Origin: an uncultured Tenacibaculum sp.
GTDB lineage: Bacteria; Bacteroidota; Bacteroidia; Flavobacteriales; Flavobacteriaceae
Length of the DNA: 64,000 nucleotides
Direction of reading: 5' to 3'
NCBI RefSeq assembly: GCF_947498805.1
Contig: NZ_CANMLT010000001.1
Span: 1-64,000, forward strand
Numbering within the stretch: position 1 is the stretch's first letter; every line of letters starts with the position of its first letter. The position numbers were made by a program, and so were the translations under genes. The notes under the pieces are model-generated. The model was given only the letters and a program-made list of their open reading frames with translations. It ran no database searches and was not told the origin of the DNA. Below, piece by piece: positions 34,346 to 42,419 of this stretch.

Positions 34346-35332
34346 AAGAGCAACAGCTATAATTCTGGTGTCATTAGCTGTACCGGCTTTATTATCTGTT
34401 GCAGTAACAGTAATGGTTCTATTAGAGGTTCCTGGAGTGGCAGATGTACTTCTGTATCTTAAAGATTGTAAAATTTCTTGTACAATTGTATTCGTTGCAT
34501 CACTATCGAAAGTAATTGTTAAAGCTGTTCCATTGGTAACAACACCTCCACTAACGCTTAAATCTCCAACATCTATTCCGTTTGATAAAATATTAGTTCC
34601 GCTAATAGTAATAGCTGTTCCATCACCATCAGTGTCTGAGATACTTACTTCATCAGCAGCTTCATTATTTGCAGTGATTTGTGCAACTAAAGTACCGCCA
34701 TCCCAATCTGAATCACCATCAGCATCATTTACAGTACCTGCAGCATCTATTAAAACAGCAGCATCTCCTTCTGTATAATTTAAAGTTGTATTGGCTAATG
34801 AAATAGTAGGATCTGTATTTGAACTAGCTAACGTTAATTTATCAAAAATCATTTGTTCAGCATTTGCTGCTAAGAAGTTTGATGTAATTGTAATTTGCGT
34901 AACACCTGTGAACCCCAAAGTTACCTGTGTTGAGCTTGCAAAGGTACCTGTTTCCATTACTGGGCTATTACTACCTCCTGTTGGAGTAAAAGTCCAAGTT
35001 CTGTTTTGAGGTTGAGTACTGTTAACTGTAATTGTATTTACATCTACCGCTTGACTAAAAGAAATAATCATTTCTTCACTATTCTGAGAAGCTGAACTGT
35101 GTGCAGCTATTCCGTTCGTCCCAAATACTGAAGAAGCTACAAATAACGTGTTGTTGACACCATTATTTAAAGTACTTATGGTAATAGTGATTCCATCAAC
35201 AGTTTCTGTAACGGAAGTAGGAGTGTTATTTGTAACAGTTCCTGCTGTTAAATCGAAGACCGTTTGAGAACTGAGTCTGTAAGGAATGATTAGCATACAA
35301 AATATGCTAATTAAAAAAGTAATTTTTTTCAT
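32873..35332 (-). CDS. T9SS-sorted surface protein, cargo 2
   Basis: The 819-aa protein begins with a signal peptide (ends RLSSQ). It carries a beta-rich N-terminal domain (~25-170) and a cadherin/Ig-like repeat (~175-325: DGDGTAITISGTNILSNG ... SLRYRSTSATPGTSNRTITV). From ~331 it has the region shared with the 956-aa neighbour (GNNWNTAANW, LVSSPVSGESIGD, GYSVKL, NLIGNPF). The end is a type A T9SS sorting tail (APNTLTIVGLQAKASVKLFS ... SEKGKTSRKIIL). The unlike N-terminal halves suggest two surface proteins with different partners but one common export and processing module. It is upstream of peptide gene 2. No catalytic motif found. Confidence 0.87.
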   Translation of the reverse strand: MKKITFLISIFCMLIIPYRLSSQTVFDLTAGTVTNNTPTSVTETVDGITITISTLNNGVNNTLFVASSVFGTNGIAAHSSASQNSEEMIISFSQAVDVNTITVNSTQPQNRTWTFTPTGGSNSPVMETGTFASSTQVTLGFTGVTQITITSNFLAANAEQMIFDKLTLASSNTDPTISLANTTLNYTEGDAAVLIDAAGTVNDADGDSDWDGGTLVAQITANNEAADEVSISDTDGDGTAITISGTNILSNGIDVGDLSVSGGVVTNGTALTITFDSDATNTIVQEILQSLRYRSTSATPGTSNRTITVTATDNKAGTANDTRIIAVALALNGTWNGSSGNNWNTAANWSTNAVPTAGSDVTIPNGLANYPTVSSSVTVGSINIASGASLIANASVTGTTTYNRNLATNNWYLVSSPVSGESIGDFRTNNNFATGSVAGRIGLAPYDNTLGAGSRWVYQTTSSSGTLNDGQGYSVKLASAGDLTFVGNVNSSNITRNISIGAGNAYNLIGNPFTAYLNSGTGGFLADNSGLLTSQTLWLWNQATNTYETKVTGDDFKLAPGQGFFVECGTGGSVTFETADLSHETTGTFQRSTRTEIHLNISTNKQSSKTKFYFIEEATKGFDNGYDGKMFAGVTNNFAVYSQLVSENKGINYAIQSLSKKDMNGYIIPVGVKTKNSKEIEFSINTENLPEDIFVYLEDRLNDKFINLSENTYKTTLSDNSKGIGQFYVHTTSQKLDVPLSLSIDDISIYKSAPNTLTIVGLQAKASVKLFSILGKKVMQKEINSNGVSNIDIPSLSTGVYLVEIASEKGKTSRKIILD

Positions 35333-35370
35333 TGTATTAAGTTTGGTTATTTACTAACTAAAAGTAAAAA

Positions 35371-35403
35371 AAACTCCCTAAAGTTTTAAAAATTAGGGAG
35401 TTT
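35371..35403 (-). terminator. Terminator of the tail-collar gene
   Basis: Stem AAACTCCCTAA / TTAGGGAGTTT with A- and T-runs on both sides, 14 bases after the tail-collar stop on the minus strand and 39 bases before the cargo 2 start. Confidence 0.85.
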
Positions 35404-35416
35404 ATTTTTTACGATA

Positions 35417-36076
35417 TTAATTTCTTGATGGGAACAATCCTTGTGTACAGATTATATATCTAATTGTGATACTTGGTTGAATATTGTTTACTTGTGCATT
35501 AGTTCCTGTATTACCAATGGTAACAGTAGATGTACCAACAGCTTGTCCGTTTACTACCTCAGCTGGAGGACCATAAGCCTTTACTCGTTGTGCACCTAGA
35601 GAACCTGGGAAGTTTACAACAGCCGGAACATCACCTTGTTGTGGTGTTTCTCTTACAGCATCTACTTTGCTTAGTAAAACATGACTCTGATTACCGGTTA
35701 CAGTAGCTATATGTGAATGAGATGGAAGCTGTGCGTTATTAAGTATATTGTATTCACCCCCAAATTTTTGTCCTTGAACGTTTCTTCTGGTTAATCCAGG
35801 ACCATTTCCCATACCCATAGGAATTCTACCTCTTAAATCTGGTAAACCAAAAGTAGTTCTACCATCTCCACCGTACATAGTTCCTAATATTGAGAATAAG
35901 GCCGTGTTTTGAGAAATTGGTAATAACTGTCCTTCACAAAAAGCCCATCCTCTAGGAGCAAAATTTCCGGCAAACATTTTAACTTCTCCAAGAAAACCTT
36001 CTTGTTGAGCATTGATGTTGGAAATTGATAAAAATACTAGTAGTATTCCCCCGAATAATTTAGTTTTTAAATTCAT
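35417..36076 (-). CDS. Secreted phage-tail-collar-domain protein (Mdp-like)
   Basis: The 219-aa protein has a signal peptide (ends NINAQQ), then the tail-collar signature GEVKMFAGNFAPRGWAFCEGQLLPISQ ... LFSILGTMYGGDGRTTFGLPDLRGRIPMG and a C-terminal segment QPSITIRYIICTQG. This is the stand-alone type often named microcystin-dependent protein, found in many non-phage bacterial genomes. The signal peptide and lack of other phage genes show it is not a prophage remnant. It is the first gene before the cargo/peptide/kinase group on the same strand, separated by a terminator. A link to that group is inferred only from position. CDS motif confidence is high; role unknown. Confidence 0.88.
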   Translation of the reverse strand: MNLKTKLFGGILLVFLSISNINAQQEGFLGEVKMFAGNFAPRGWAFCEGQLLPISQNTALFSILGTMYGGDGRTTFGLPDLRGRIPMGMGNGPGLTRRNVQGQKFGGEYNILNNAQLPSHSHIATVTGNQSHVLLSKVDAVRETPQQGDVPAVVNFPGSLGAQRVKAYGPPAEVVNGQAVGTSTVTIGNTGTNAQVNNIQPSITIRYIICTQGLFPSRN

Positions 36077-36110
36077 GATAATTAAGTTTTAGTTAGTAAT
36101 TAATTTATCA

Positions 36111-36118
36111 CAAATTTA
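36111..36118 (-). promoter_or_regulatory. Candidate -7 element for the tail-collar gene
   Basis: The minus strand reads TAAATTTG (TAnnTTTG), 34 bases upstream of the start; no TTG at the -33 position. Confidence 0.4.
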
Positions 36119-36203
36119 TTTTGAAATTAGTTCCGCTTGTTAAAATGGTACCTTAGTGCGTATCATAAGAGTATATCTGTATGGAGTTTTGGCACAAGTG
36201 TAT

Positions 36204-37703
36204 TTAATTCTTTCTCCAAAAGAATGGAGTTAATAAAATCAATACTGTAAATAACTCTAAACGTCCAATAAGCATTAAAAAAGAACAAAACCATTTGGCT
36301 CCAACAGATAAATGTGAGAAGTTATCTACTGGGCTAACTGTACCAATAGCCGGACCAATATTTCCTAAAGAAGAAGCACAAGCTCCTATTGCTGAAATAA
36401 AATCAAGTCCTAAAAAAGCCAAAATAACGGTTCCAATAATAAAAATAAGCATGTACAAGATAAAGAAAGACAAAATATTAAATACAATATTTTGACTTAC
36501 TGCTTTTCCATCATAACGAACTGGTATAATAGCGTTAGGGTGTAAGGATTTTTTAAATTCTAAAAAACTATTTTTTAGCATTACAATATGGCGTACTATT
36601 TTTACACCACCAGAAGTTGATCCGGCTGATCCTCCTAAGAAGAATAAAGAGAAGAATAAAGCCGTAACAAAAAAGCTCCACATGGTAAAATCTGCAGTTA
36701 CGAAACCAGTGGTTGTTACTACCGAGATTACTGCAAAAAGAGCATGTCTAATTGCACTTTCTGTTTTACCCCAAACCATTGGATGCTCTATACTTGTTTG
36801 CAATGATGGGTCTTGAAAGAATAAAATTACGATTGCAACAATTGTTGAGATTAAAAGAATTCCAATTGAATAATATTTGAATTCTTCACTTTGAATTACT
36901 TTTTGAACTTTTCCTTTTAATGCAAAATAGGTGAGTACAAAGTTGGTACCCGCTACAAACATAAAAAAGATTATGATATACTGAATTAAAGGAGTTCCAT
37001 TCCAATGAGCAACACTTGCATTTTTAGTAGAAAATCCTCCTGTACTGACCGTTGCCATGGAATGATTAATTGCATCAAACCAAGTCATTCCTGCTACTTT
37101 TAATAATAAGAACTCCACTACTGTCAGTAATACATAAATTAACCACAAGCGTTTTGCTGTATCAGTAATTCTAGGATGTAATTTGTCTGCTGAAGGTCCT
37201 GGTGCTTCGGCCATAAATAATTGCATTCCTCCAATACCTAATAAAGGTAAAATAGCAATGGTTAATACAATAATTCCCATACCTCCAATCCAATGGGTTG
37301 CACTACGCCAGAATAGAATTCCTTTAGGCATGGATTCAATATCAGTTAAAATTGATGATCCTGTAGTTGAATATCCTGATATGGTTTCAAAAAAAGCATC
37401 GGTAATACTAGGTATTGCTCCCGTAAAAATATAAGGTAGCATTCCAGTAAATGAAAGTGTTAACCACCCTAAGGTAACGATTAAATACCCTTCTTTTTTT
37501 TGAATGTTTTTTTGTGTTGGTTTATTAAAAAAATACAACAGCAAACCTATAGAAACTGTTACAATACCAGCATTTAAAAACCCCCATTTAGCTTCATCAT
37601 TAAAGTAAAAGCTAAAAGGAATAGATAACCACATAAACAAACCGTTTAAAACAGCTGTAATACCTAAAAAGCGATAAATAAGTTTGGTATTAAGATTTTC
37701 CAT
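36204..37703 (-). CDS. trkH: Trk-type potassium uptake protein, membrane subunit
   Basis: This 499-aa integral membrane protein forms the potassium-conducting part of the Trk system. Family motifs are visible: TISGYSTTGSSIL and SATHWIGGMGIIVL (first pore loop), HSMATVSTGGFSTKNAS (second), VVTTTGFVTADF (third), GGSAGSTSGGVKIVRH and ASSLGNIGPAIG (fourth). Multiple hydrophobic helices cover most of the length. The start codon overlaps the trkA 3' end by 14 bases, so they are one operon and translationally coupled. Potassium uptake here probably depends on the proton gradient and on TrkA nucleotide sensing. Confidence 0.95.
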   Translation of the reverse strand: MENLNTKLIYRFLGITAVLNGLFMWLSIPFSFYFNDEAKWGFLNAGIVTVSIGLLLYFFNKPTQKNIQKKEGYLIVTLGWLTLSFTGMLPYIFTGAIPSITDAFFETISGYSTTGSSILTDIESMPKGILFWRSATHWIGGMGIIVLTIAILPLLGIGGMQLFMAEAPGPSADKLHPRITDTAKRLWLIYVLLTVVEFLLLKVAGMTWFDAINHSMATVSTGGFSTKNASVAHWNGTPLIQYIIIFFMFVAGTNFVLTYFALKGKVQKVIQSEEFKYYSIGILLISTIVAIVILFFQDPSLQTSIEHPMVWGKTESAIRHALFAVISVVTTTGFVTADFTMWSFFVTALFFSLFFLGGSAGSTSGGVKIVRHIVMLKNSFLEFKKSLHPNAIIPVRYDGKAVSQNIVFNILSFFILYMLIFIIGTVILAFLGLDFISAIGACASSLGNIGPAIGTVSPVDNFSHLSVGAKWFCSFLMLIGRLELFTVLILLTPFFWRKN

Positions 37704-39048
37704 TGTTGAATAAATCTTCTACTGTTGATATTGCTTCTGGAAGACAAAAAACAATAGCTTTGTCACCACTTTGTAATTGAAAGTCTCCAAAAGACATTAA
37801 AGGCTTTTCATCTCTAATAACTCCACCGAATACAGCTTCTCTTGGAAAACGTAAATCTTTAATAGGAGCTTTGGTTACTTTTGCATTTGGTTGTACTTCA
37901 AATTCAAATACCTCTGCATCAATATTATGTAAGTTAGCTAAAGCTAATATTTCTCCTTTTCGAATATGACGGAAGATATTACTTGCAGCAATTAATTTTT
38001 TATTAATAAGCGTGTCTATACCAATAGTTTGAGAAATATTGATATAATCCATATTTTCAACTAAAGCAACGGTTTTTCTAACTCCTTTAGATTTAGCAAC
38101 TAAACACGACATTATATTGGTTTCAGAATCTCCTGTAACAGCAATAAAAGCATCCATTCCTCGAATGTTTTCACTTTCAAGTAGTTCTAAATCTCTTCCA
38201 TCTCCATTAATCACTAAAGTATGTCGTAAATCTTCAGCAATGGTAAGTGCTTTGTCTTTTTTACGCTCGATTAACTTTACATTAAAATTATCTTTGCAAA
38301 GGTTTCTGGCTGTTTTTCTACCAATACTACTACCTCCAAGAATCATAACATTTTTAATGTCAATATGTTCTTTTCCAATAATAGGGTAGAGCTTATCAAT
38401 ACTATAGTTGGGAACTGAAAAATAAACTTGATCGTTCATTTTATAAACAGTATCTCCACGAGGAATAATAGTTTGGGCAATACCCTCACGTTTTATGGCA
38501 ATGGTAATAAAATCTACAATACTAAACTTTTCTTTAGCTTCTTTTACAGTCAGATCTAGAATAGGTGATTTATAACCTAAGGTAGTCCCCATAACATTAA
38601 AGACTCCATTTTCAAAAGCAACGGTATCGTTAAATGAAGATTGACGTAATAAAAGATTAATCTCTTCAGCAGCTAATTCTTCTGGAGAAATCATAAAGTC
38701 AACCCCATAATCTTGAAAATTGATACAATCGTTTTGTAAAAATTCTGGATTATTTATTCTAGCAATTGTTTTTTTAACACCCAGTGATTTTCCAATAACC
38801 GAAATAGTAAAGTTTGTATTTTGACTTTCTGTTACTGCCAAAAGCAAATCTGCAGAGGCAATACCAATTTCTTTTAATAACTTAATAGAAGTAGCATCAC
38901 CTTTTTTAGTGATAACATCTAAGTGATTATTGATATAATTAAGTTTCTCTCCATCAAAATCGATAACATAAGTATCTTGTGATTCATACGAGAGAAGTTT
39001 AGCTAAGTGAAACCCAACATCTCCTGCTCCGGCGATGATTATTTTCAT
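37690..39048 (-). CDS. trkA: Trk system potassium transporter, NAD-binding regulatory subunit
   Basis: I placed the start at 39048 (MKIIIAGAGDVGFHLAKLLS) because the N-terminal Rossmann strand begins there and a good promoter lies only 26 bases upstream. An ATG at 39108 would precede the promoter. The 452-aa protein has two tandem RCK units: the first with GAGDVG (~8-13) and GDATSIKLLKEIGI, the second with MILGGSSIGRKTARNL, then GDGRDLELLESENI. RCK_C domains are near ~140-225 and ~370-450. It binds NAD(H)/ATP on the cytoplasmic face of TrkH. Confidence 0.95.
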   Translation of the reverse strand: MKIIIAGAGDVGFHLAKLLSYESQDTYVIDFDGEKLNYINNHLDVITKKGDATSIKLLKEIGIASADLLLAVTESQNTNFTISVIGKSLGVKKTIARINNPEFLQNDCINFQDYGVDFMISPEELAAEEINLLLRQSSFNDTVAFENGVFNVMGTTLGYKSPILDLTVKEAKEKFSIVDFITIAIKREGIAQTIIPRGDTVYKMNDQVYFSVPNYSIDKLYPIIGKEHIDIKNVMILGGSSIGRKTARNLCKDNFNVKLIERKKDKALTIAEDLRHTLVINGDGRDLELLESENIRGMDAFIAVTGDSETNIMSCLVAKSKGVRKTVALVENMDYINISQTIGIDTLINKKLIAASNIFRHIRKGEILALANLHNIDAEVFEFEVQPNAKVTKAPIKDLRFPREAVFGGVIRDEKPLMSFGDFQLQSGDKAIVFCLPEAISTVEDLFNNGKS

Positions 39049-39073
39049 AATACGTGACAAATGGGAATAAGGG

Positions 39074-39104
39074 CAAAGATACTGTGCTTGTTTGTGTTGT
39101 GCAA
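39074..39104 (-). promoter_or_regulatory. Promoter of trkA-trkH
   Basis: The minus strand reads TTG (39104-39102), a 20-base spacer, then TATCTTTG (39081-39074), matching the Bacteroidota TTG-N19/20-TAnnTTTG pattern. It overlaps a candidate divergent promoter for radC. Confidence 0.7.
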
Positions 39105-39127
39105 ACAAAGAATTATTTTTATATTTA
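39097..39127 (+). promoter_or_regulatory. Candidate promoter of the radC operon
   Basis: TTG (39097-39099), 20-base spacer, TATATTTA (39120-39127; one mismatch at the final G of TAnnTTTG), 16 bases upstream of the radC start. Confidence 0.5.
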
Positions 39128-39142
39128 AGAAACTAAAATGCT

Positions 39143-39832
39143 ATGGAAAAAAAATATTCAATTAAGTCTTGGGCTATTGACGATAGGCCAAGAGAACGAT
39201 TATTGTTAAAAGGAAAATTTTCTCTTTCTGATGCCGAACTTTTGGCAATTCTAATTAGGTCGGGAAATAGAAAAGAATCTGCAGTAGATTTGGCAAAAAG
39301 AATGTTATTGTCAGTGGACAATAGTTTACAAAAGTTGTCCAAATTGTCAATTGAGGAATTAATAAGGTTTAAAGGAATTGGAGAAGCAAAAGCGATAAGT
39401 ATTGTTACAGCACTCGAATTAGGTAAACGTAGGCAATTTCAAAACATCTTAATAAACCCAAAAGTTACTTGTTCAAAAGATGTATTTAATATCGTTCAAC
39501 CTTTGTTGGGAGATTTAAGCCATGAAGAGTTTTGGGTGTTGTTTTTAAACAATGCCAATGAGGTTATGGCAAAACAACAACTAAGTAAAGGTGGTTTTAC
39601 AGGAACCTTAGTTGATTTAAGATTACTATTTAAAAGAGCTTTAGAATTGCAATCTATTGCAATCATAGTATGTCATAATCACCCTTCAGGGAAGTTAAAG
39701 CCTAGTAAATCAGATAAACATCTCACAGACAAAATAAAACAAGGAGGAAAAACCTTAGACATAAAATTACTTGATCATCTAATAATTACCGAAAAAGCGT
39801 ATTTTAGCTTTACAGATGAAGGTGTTTTATAA
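39143..39832 (+). CDS. radC: RadC family JAB-domain protein
   Basis: The 229-aa protein has an N-terminal helix-hairpin-helix region (SLSDAELLAILIRSG, IRFKGIGEAKAISIVTALELGKRRQ) and a C-terminal JAB/MPN-type domain. The metal-binding motif CHNHPSG ... PSKSD is intact, with Glu near EEFWVLFLNN. RadC proteins were once named for DNA repair, but their molecular function remains unsettled. It is first in a six-gene run with gaps of 3-20 bases, probably an operon headed by the promoter at 39097-39127. Confidence 0.92.
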   Translation: MEKKYSIKSWAIDDRPRERLLLKGKFSLSDAELLAILIRSGNRKESAVDLAKRMLLSVDNSLQKLSKLSIEELIRFKGIGEAKAISIVTALELGKRRQFQNILINPKVTCSKDVFNIVQPLLGDLSHEEFWVLFLNNANEVMAKQQLSKGGFTGTLVDLRLLFKRALELQSIAIIVCHNHPSGKLKPSKSDKHLTDKIKQGGKTLDIKLLDHLIITEKAYFSFTDEGVL

Positions 39833-39849
39833 TGATTTTCTAGTAACAT

Positions 39850-41151
39850 ATGATACTTATATATTCCCATAAAGTAACTCCCAGAATTCGATATGTTTTT
39901 AAACATGTTTTTACTAGAATTTTAAATATTGAAATAGATTTTACTTCTAAAATAGAAGATTTTGTTGCTTTTGCAGGGCCTAAACTATCATATAATAAAG
40001 TACCTTTAGGTAAAGAGTTTTTCATAAGAAGTCATGATATATTATTTCAACAAGGAGTAAAAGATGTTGATATTCATATTGAAAAATGGGAAGGAACACC
40101 AGCTTTTTTTTCAACAGGAGAGCGTTCGGCAATACCTTTTGACATTTTCGCTGCTAGTTTTTACCTTATCGTTCGTTATGAAGAGTATTTACCACATATT
40201 AAAGATAAATATGGCAGATTTACGGCTGAGGAAAGCTTGGCATATCAAAATGGTTTTTTGGAGCAACCTTTAGTTGATATTTGGGCATATAAGTTAAGAA
40301 CTGTATTAAAAGAAAAGTATCCAAACTATCTATATAAAGAAAGAAAGTATAATTATATATCTACAGTTGATGTAGACAATGCTTATTGTTACCAACACAA
40401 AGGTATTGTTAGAACAATTGCTGGTTTTTTAAAAGATGCCTCTCAGTTTAAAATATTTAACCTTTGGAATCGATTTGCAGTGAGATTTGGAATAAAAAAA
40501 GATCCTTTCTATACTTTTAGTGAAATCTTACATCTTAAAAAAGAACATGGTGTTAGAACAATATTCTTTTTTTTGATTGGAGATTACACAACTTATGATA
40601 CTAATGTGTCAACATCGAAAAGTAAGTTTAGATTACTGATAAAAGAAATGGTAGATTATGCTCGAGTTGGTTTACATCCATCATATTACACATCTTCAGA
40701 TAACTTAATGTTAAAAAAAGAAAAAGAACGATTGGAAAGTATTATTAATATGCCAATTATTAGATCTAGACAACATTATTTAAAGTTCACTTTACCTGAT
40801 ACGTATCAAAAATTAATTGACTTGGAGGTAAAAGAAGATTATTCAATGGGGTATTCAAGTCATGTTGGTTTTAGAGCAAGTACTTGTACACCATTTTATT
40901 TCTATGATTTAGATTTTGAAATCCAAACTCCGTTAAAGATTTTTCCGTTTGCTTTAATGGATACTACACTTAATGATTATATGAAGTTAACACCAAAACA
41001 ATCATTAGGGAAGATTAGAGATGTTAAAAACGAGGTAAAAAGAGTAAATGGTACATTAATTACAGTGTTTCATAATGAAAGCTTGAGTAATTATCAAAGA
41101 TGGAAAGGATGGAAAAGGGTATACGGAACAATGATAAAAATGGTGAAATAA
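39850..41151 (+). CDS. Polysaccharide deacetylase-like protein (DUF7033 type)
   Basis: The 433-aa protein is of a kind common in Flavobacteriia, always of this length. The N-terminal ~110 residues match the DUF7033-like domain (IYSHKVTPRIRYVFKHVF, FFSTGERSAIPFDIFAASFYLI). The rest resembles a NodB/polysaccharide deacetylase fold: YNYISTVDVDNAYCYQHKG (Asp pair), IFFFLIGDYTTYD, VGLHPSYYTS (metal-binding HxxS-like), RQHYLKF and GYSSHVGFRAST. The metal-binding Asp/His residues seem retained, but the substrate is unknown. It is co-transcribed with radC (17-base gap) and the YjjG-type gene (13-base gap). Confidence 0.8.
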   Translation: MILIYSHKVTPRIRYVFKHVFTRILNIEIDFTSKIEDFVAFAGPKLSYNKVPLGKEFFIRSHDILFQQGVKDVDIHIEKWEGTPAFFSTGERSAIPFDIFAASFYLIVRYEEYLPHIKDKYGRFTAEESLAYQNGFLEQPLVDIWAYKLRTVLKEKYPNYLYKERKYNYISTVDVDNAYCYQHKGIVRTIAGFLKDASQFKIFNLWNRFAVRFGIKKDPFYTFSEILHLKKEHGVRTIFFFLIGDYTTYDTNVSTSKSKFRLLIKEMVDYARVGLHPSYYTSSDNLMLKKEKERLESIINMPIIRSRQHYLKFTLPDTYQKLIDLEVKEDYSMGYSSHVGFRASTCTPFYFYDLDFEIQTPLKIFPFALMDTTLNDYMKLTPKQSLGKIRDVKNEVKRVNGTLITVFHNESLSNYQRWKGWKRVYGTMIKMVK

Positions 41152-41164
41152 TGAACGAATAATT

Positions 41165-41845
41165 ATGATAGATATTAAACATGTTTTTTTTGATTTGGAT
41201 CATACTTTGTGGGATTTTGATAGAAATTCAAAACTTACTTTTCAACAAATCTTTGAAGAACAAAACATAACACTAAGTATTCAAGACTTCTTAAAGGTTT
41301 ATATGCCTATAAATCTTGAGTATTGGAGGTTGTATAGAGAAGATAAAATTCAGAAAGAAGATTTACGATATAAAAGACTTAAAGATACTTTTGATGCAGT
41401 TAATTTTGAAGTTCAAGATGAATTAATCAATAAGATAGCCGAAGATTATATTAAGTATCTTCCGAATTATAATTACCTAATAGACGGAACAAAAGAAATT
41501 CTAGAATACCTAGAGAGTAAGTACAAACTGCATATTATTACAAATGGTTTTGAGGAAGTTCAAAATTTAAAAATAGAAAAGTCTGGAATAAAGAAATACT
41601 TCAGAGAGGTAATAACTTCAGAATCTGTAGGTGTTAAAAAACCGAATAAAAAGGTTTTTGAATATGCCTTAAGTAAAGTAAATACCGAAGCAAGTAAAAC
41701 GATAATGATTGGAGATAGTTATGAAGCAGATGTACTTGGAGGATTAAACGCCGGTATGTTAGCTATTTATTTTTCTCCAGAAAAAAAACAAGAAAATGGC
41801 GTGTTAACGATTAACTCGCTTATAGAGTTAAAACAATATTTATAA
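41165..41845 (+). CDS. HAD-family nucleotidase (YjjG type)
   Basis: The 226-aa cytoplasmic HAD hydrolase has motif I FFDLDHTLWDFD (D10 nucleophile, D12), motif II IITNGF, motif III KKPNKKVFEYAL and motif IV MIGDSYEADVLGG. The YjjG group removes phosphate from noncanonical pyrimidine nucleotides and 5'-nucleotides as house-cleaning. The DFDRNS segment after motif I is typical for this group. In the radC run, third gene. Confidence 0.88.
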   Translation: MIDIKHVFFDLDHTLWDFDRNSKLTFQQIFEEQNITLSIQDFLKVYMPINLEYWRLYREDKIQKEDLRYKRLKDTFDAVNFEVQDELINKIAEDYIKYLPNYNYLIDGTKEILEYLESKYKLHIITNGFEEVQNLKIEKSGIKKYFREVITSESVGVKKPNKKVFEYALSKVNTEASKTIMIGDSYEADVLGGLNAGMLAIYFSPEKKQENGVLTINSLIELKQYL

Positions 41846-41865
41846 AAGCAATTCGTTTTTTATTT

Positions 41866-42414
41866 ATGAAAATTAAATTACTTCTCCTTATAATAGTCGT
41901 AGTACTATTGGGGGTGTCATCATGTGTTAAGGATATTAATTTAGATCAAGTAGATAATTTTAGTGCAGAACCAAAATACATTGCTTCATTAGTTTATTTT
42001 AAGGTACCCGCAATTGGCTTTTTAGATAGTTCTAATAACGAATTAAGTACAGCTATTGTTGATGAAACTAGATTAACTGTAATTGAAGAAGAGATTTTTC
42101 AAAAGTATTTAATAGAGGCTAGTTTGGATTTCGAAATTAGAAATCCGTTTAATAGAAGTATTCGAGTAGAGCTACAGTTTTTAGATGACTCCAATAATGT
42201 AACATATTTGATGAATACAATTATTGTCCCAGCAAATACAAATAAATTTGTTCACAAAGAAGTCATATCTATAGGTTCAAATCCGCAATTTTTAAATAGT
42301 AGAAAGGTCAGAGCTTCGTTGCAATTAGTAACAACTTCAGGATCTGCAATTGATGCGAATGATTTAAATGAATTTGAATTTAAATCAGCAGGAACATTTA
42401 CTTTTAAAATTTAG
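41866..42414 (+). CDS. Lipoprotein of unknown function
   Basis: The 182-aa protein starts with a lipoprotein signal (LLGVSSC, Cys20). The mature part is beta-rich (ASLDFEIRNPFNRSIRVELQFLDDSNN, IIVPANTNKFVHKEV), suggesting an immunoglobulin-like or LEA-like sandwich. I do not recognise a family. It lies 5 bases upstream of the DUF5723 outer-membrane gene, so a joint envelope role with that protein is likely. Confidence 0.75.
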   Translation: MKIKLLLLIIVVVLLGVSSCVKDINLDQVDNFSAEPKYIASLVYFKVPAIGFLDSSNNELSTAIVDETRLTVIEEEIFQKYLIEASLDFEIRNPFNRSIRVELQFLDDSNNVTYLMNTIIVPANTNKFVHKEVISIGSNPQFLNSRKVRASLQLVTTSGSAIDANDLNEFEFKSAGTFTFKI

Positions 42415-42419
42415 TAGGA

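Noticed and set aside
34299..34778. Plus-strand frame of 159 codons
   Set aside because: Antisense to the low-complexity cargo 2 gene, which naturally leaves the opposite frame open.
35417..36076. Prophage remnant
   Set aside because: The tail-collar protein has a signal peptide and no other phage gene is near; such stand-alone genes are common in bacteria.
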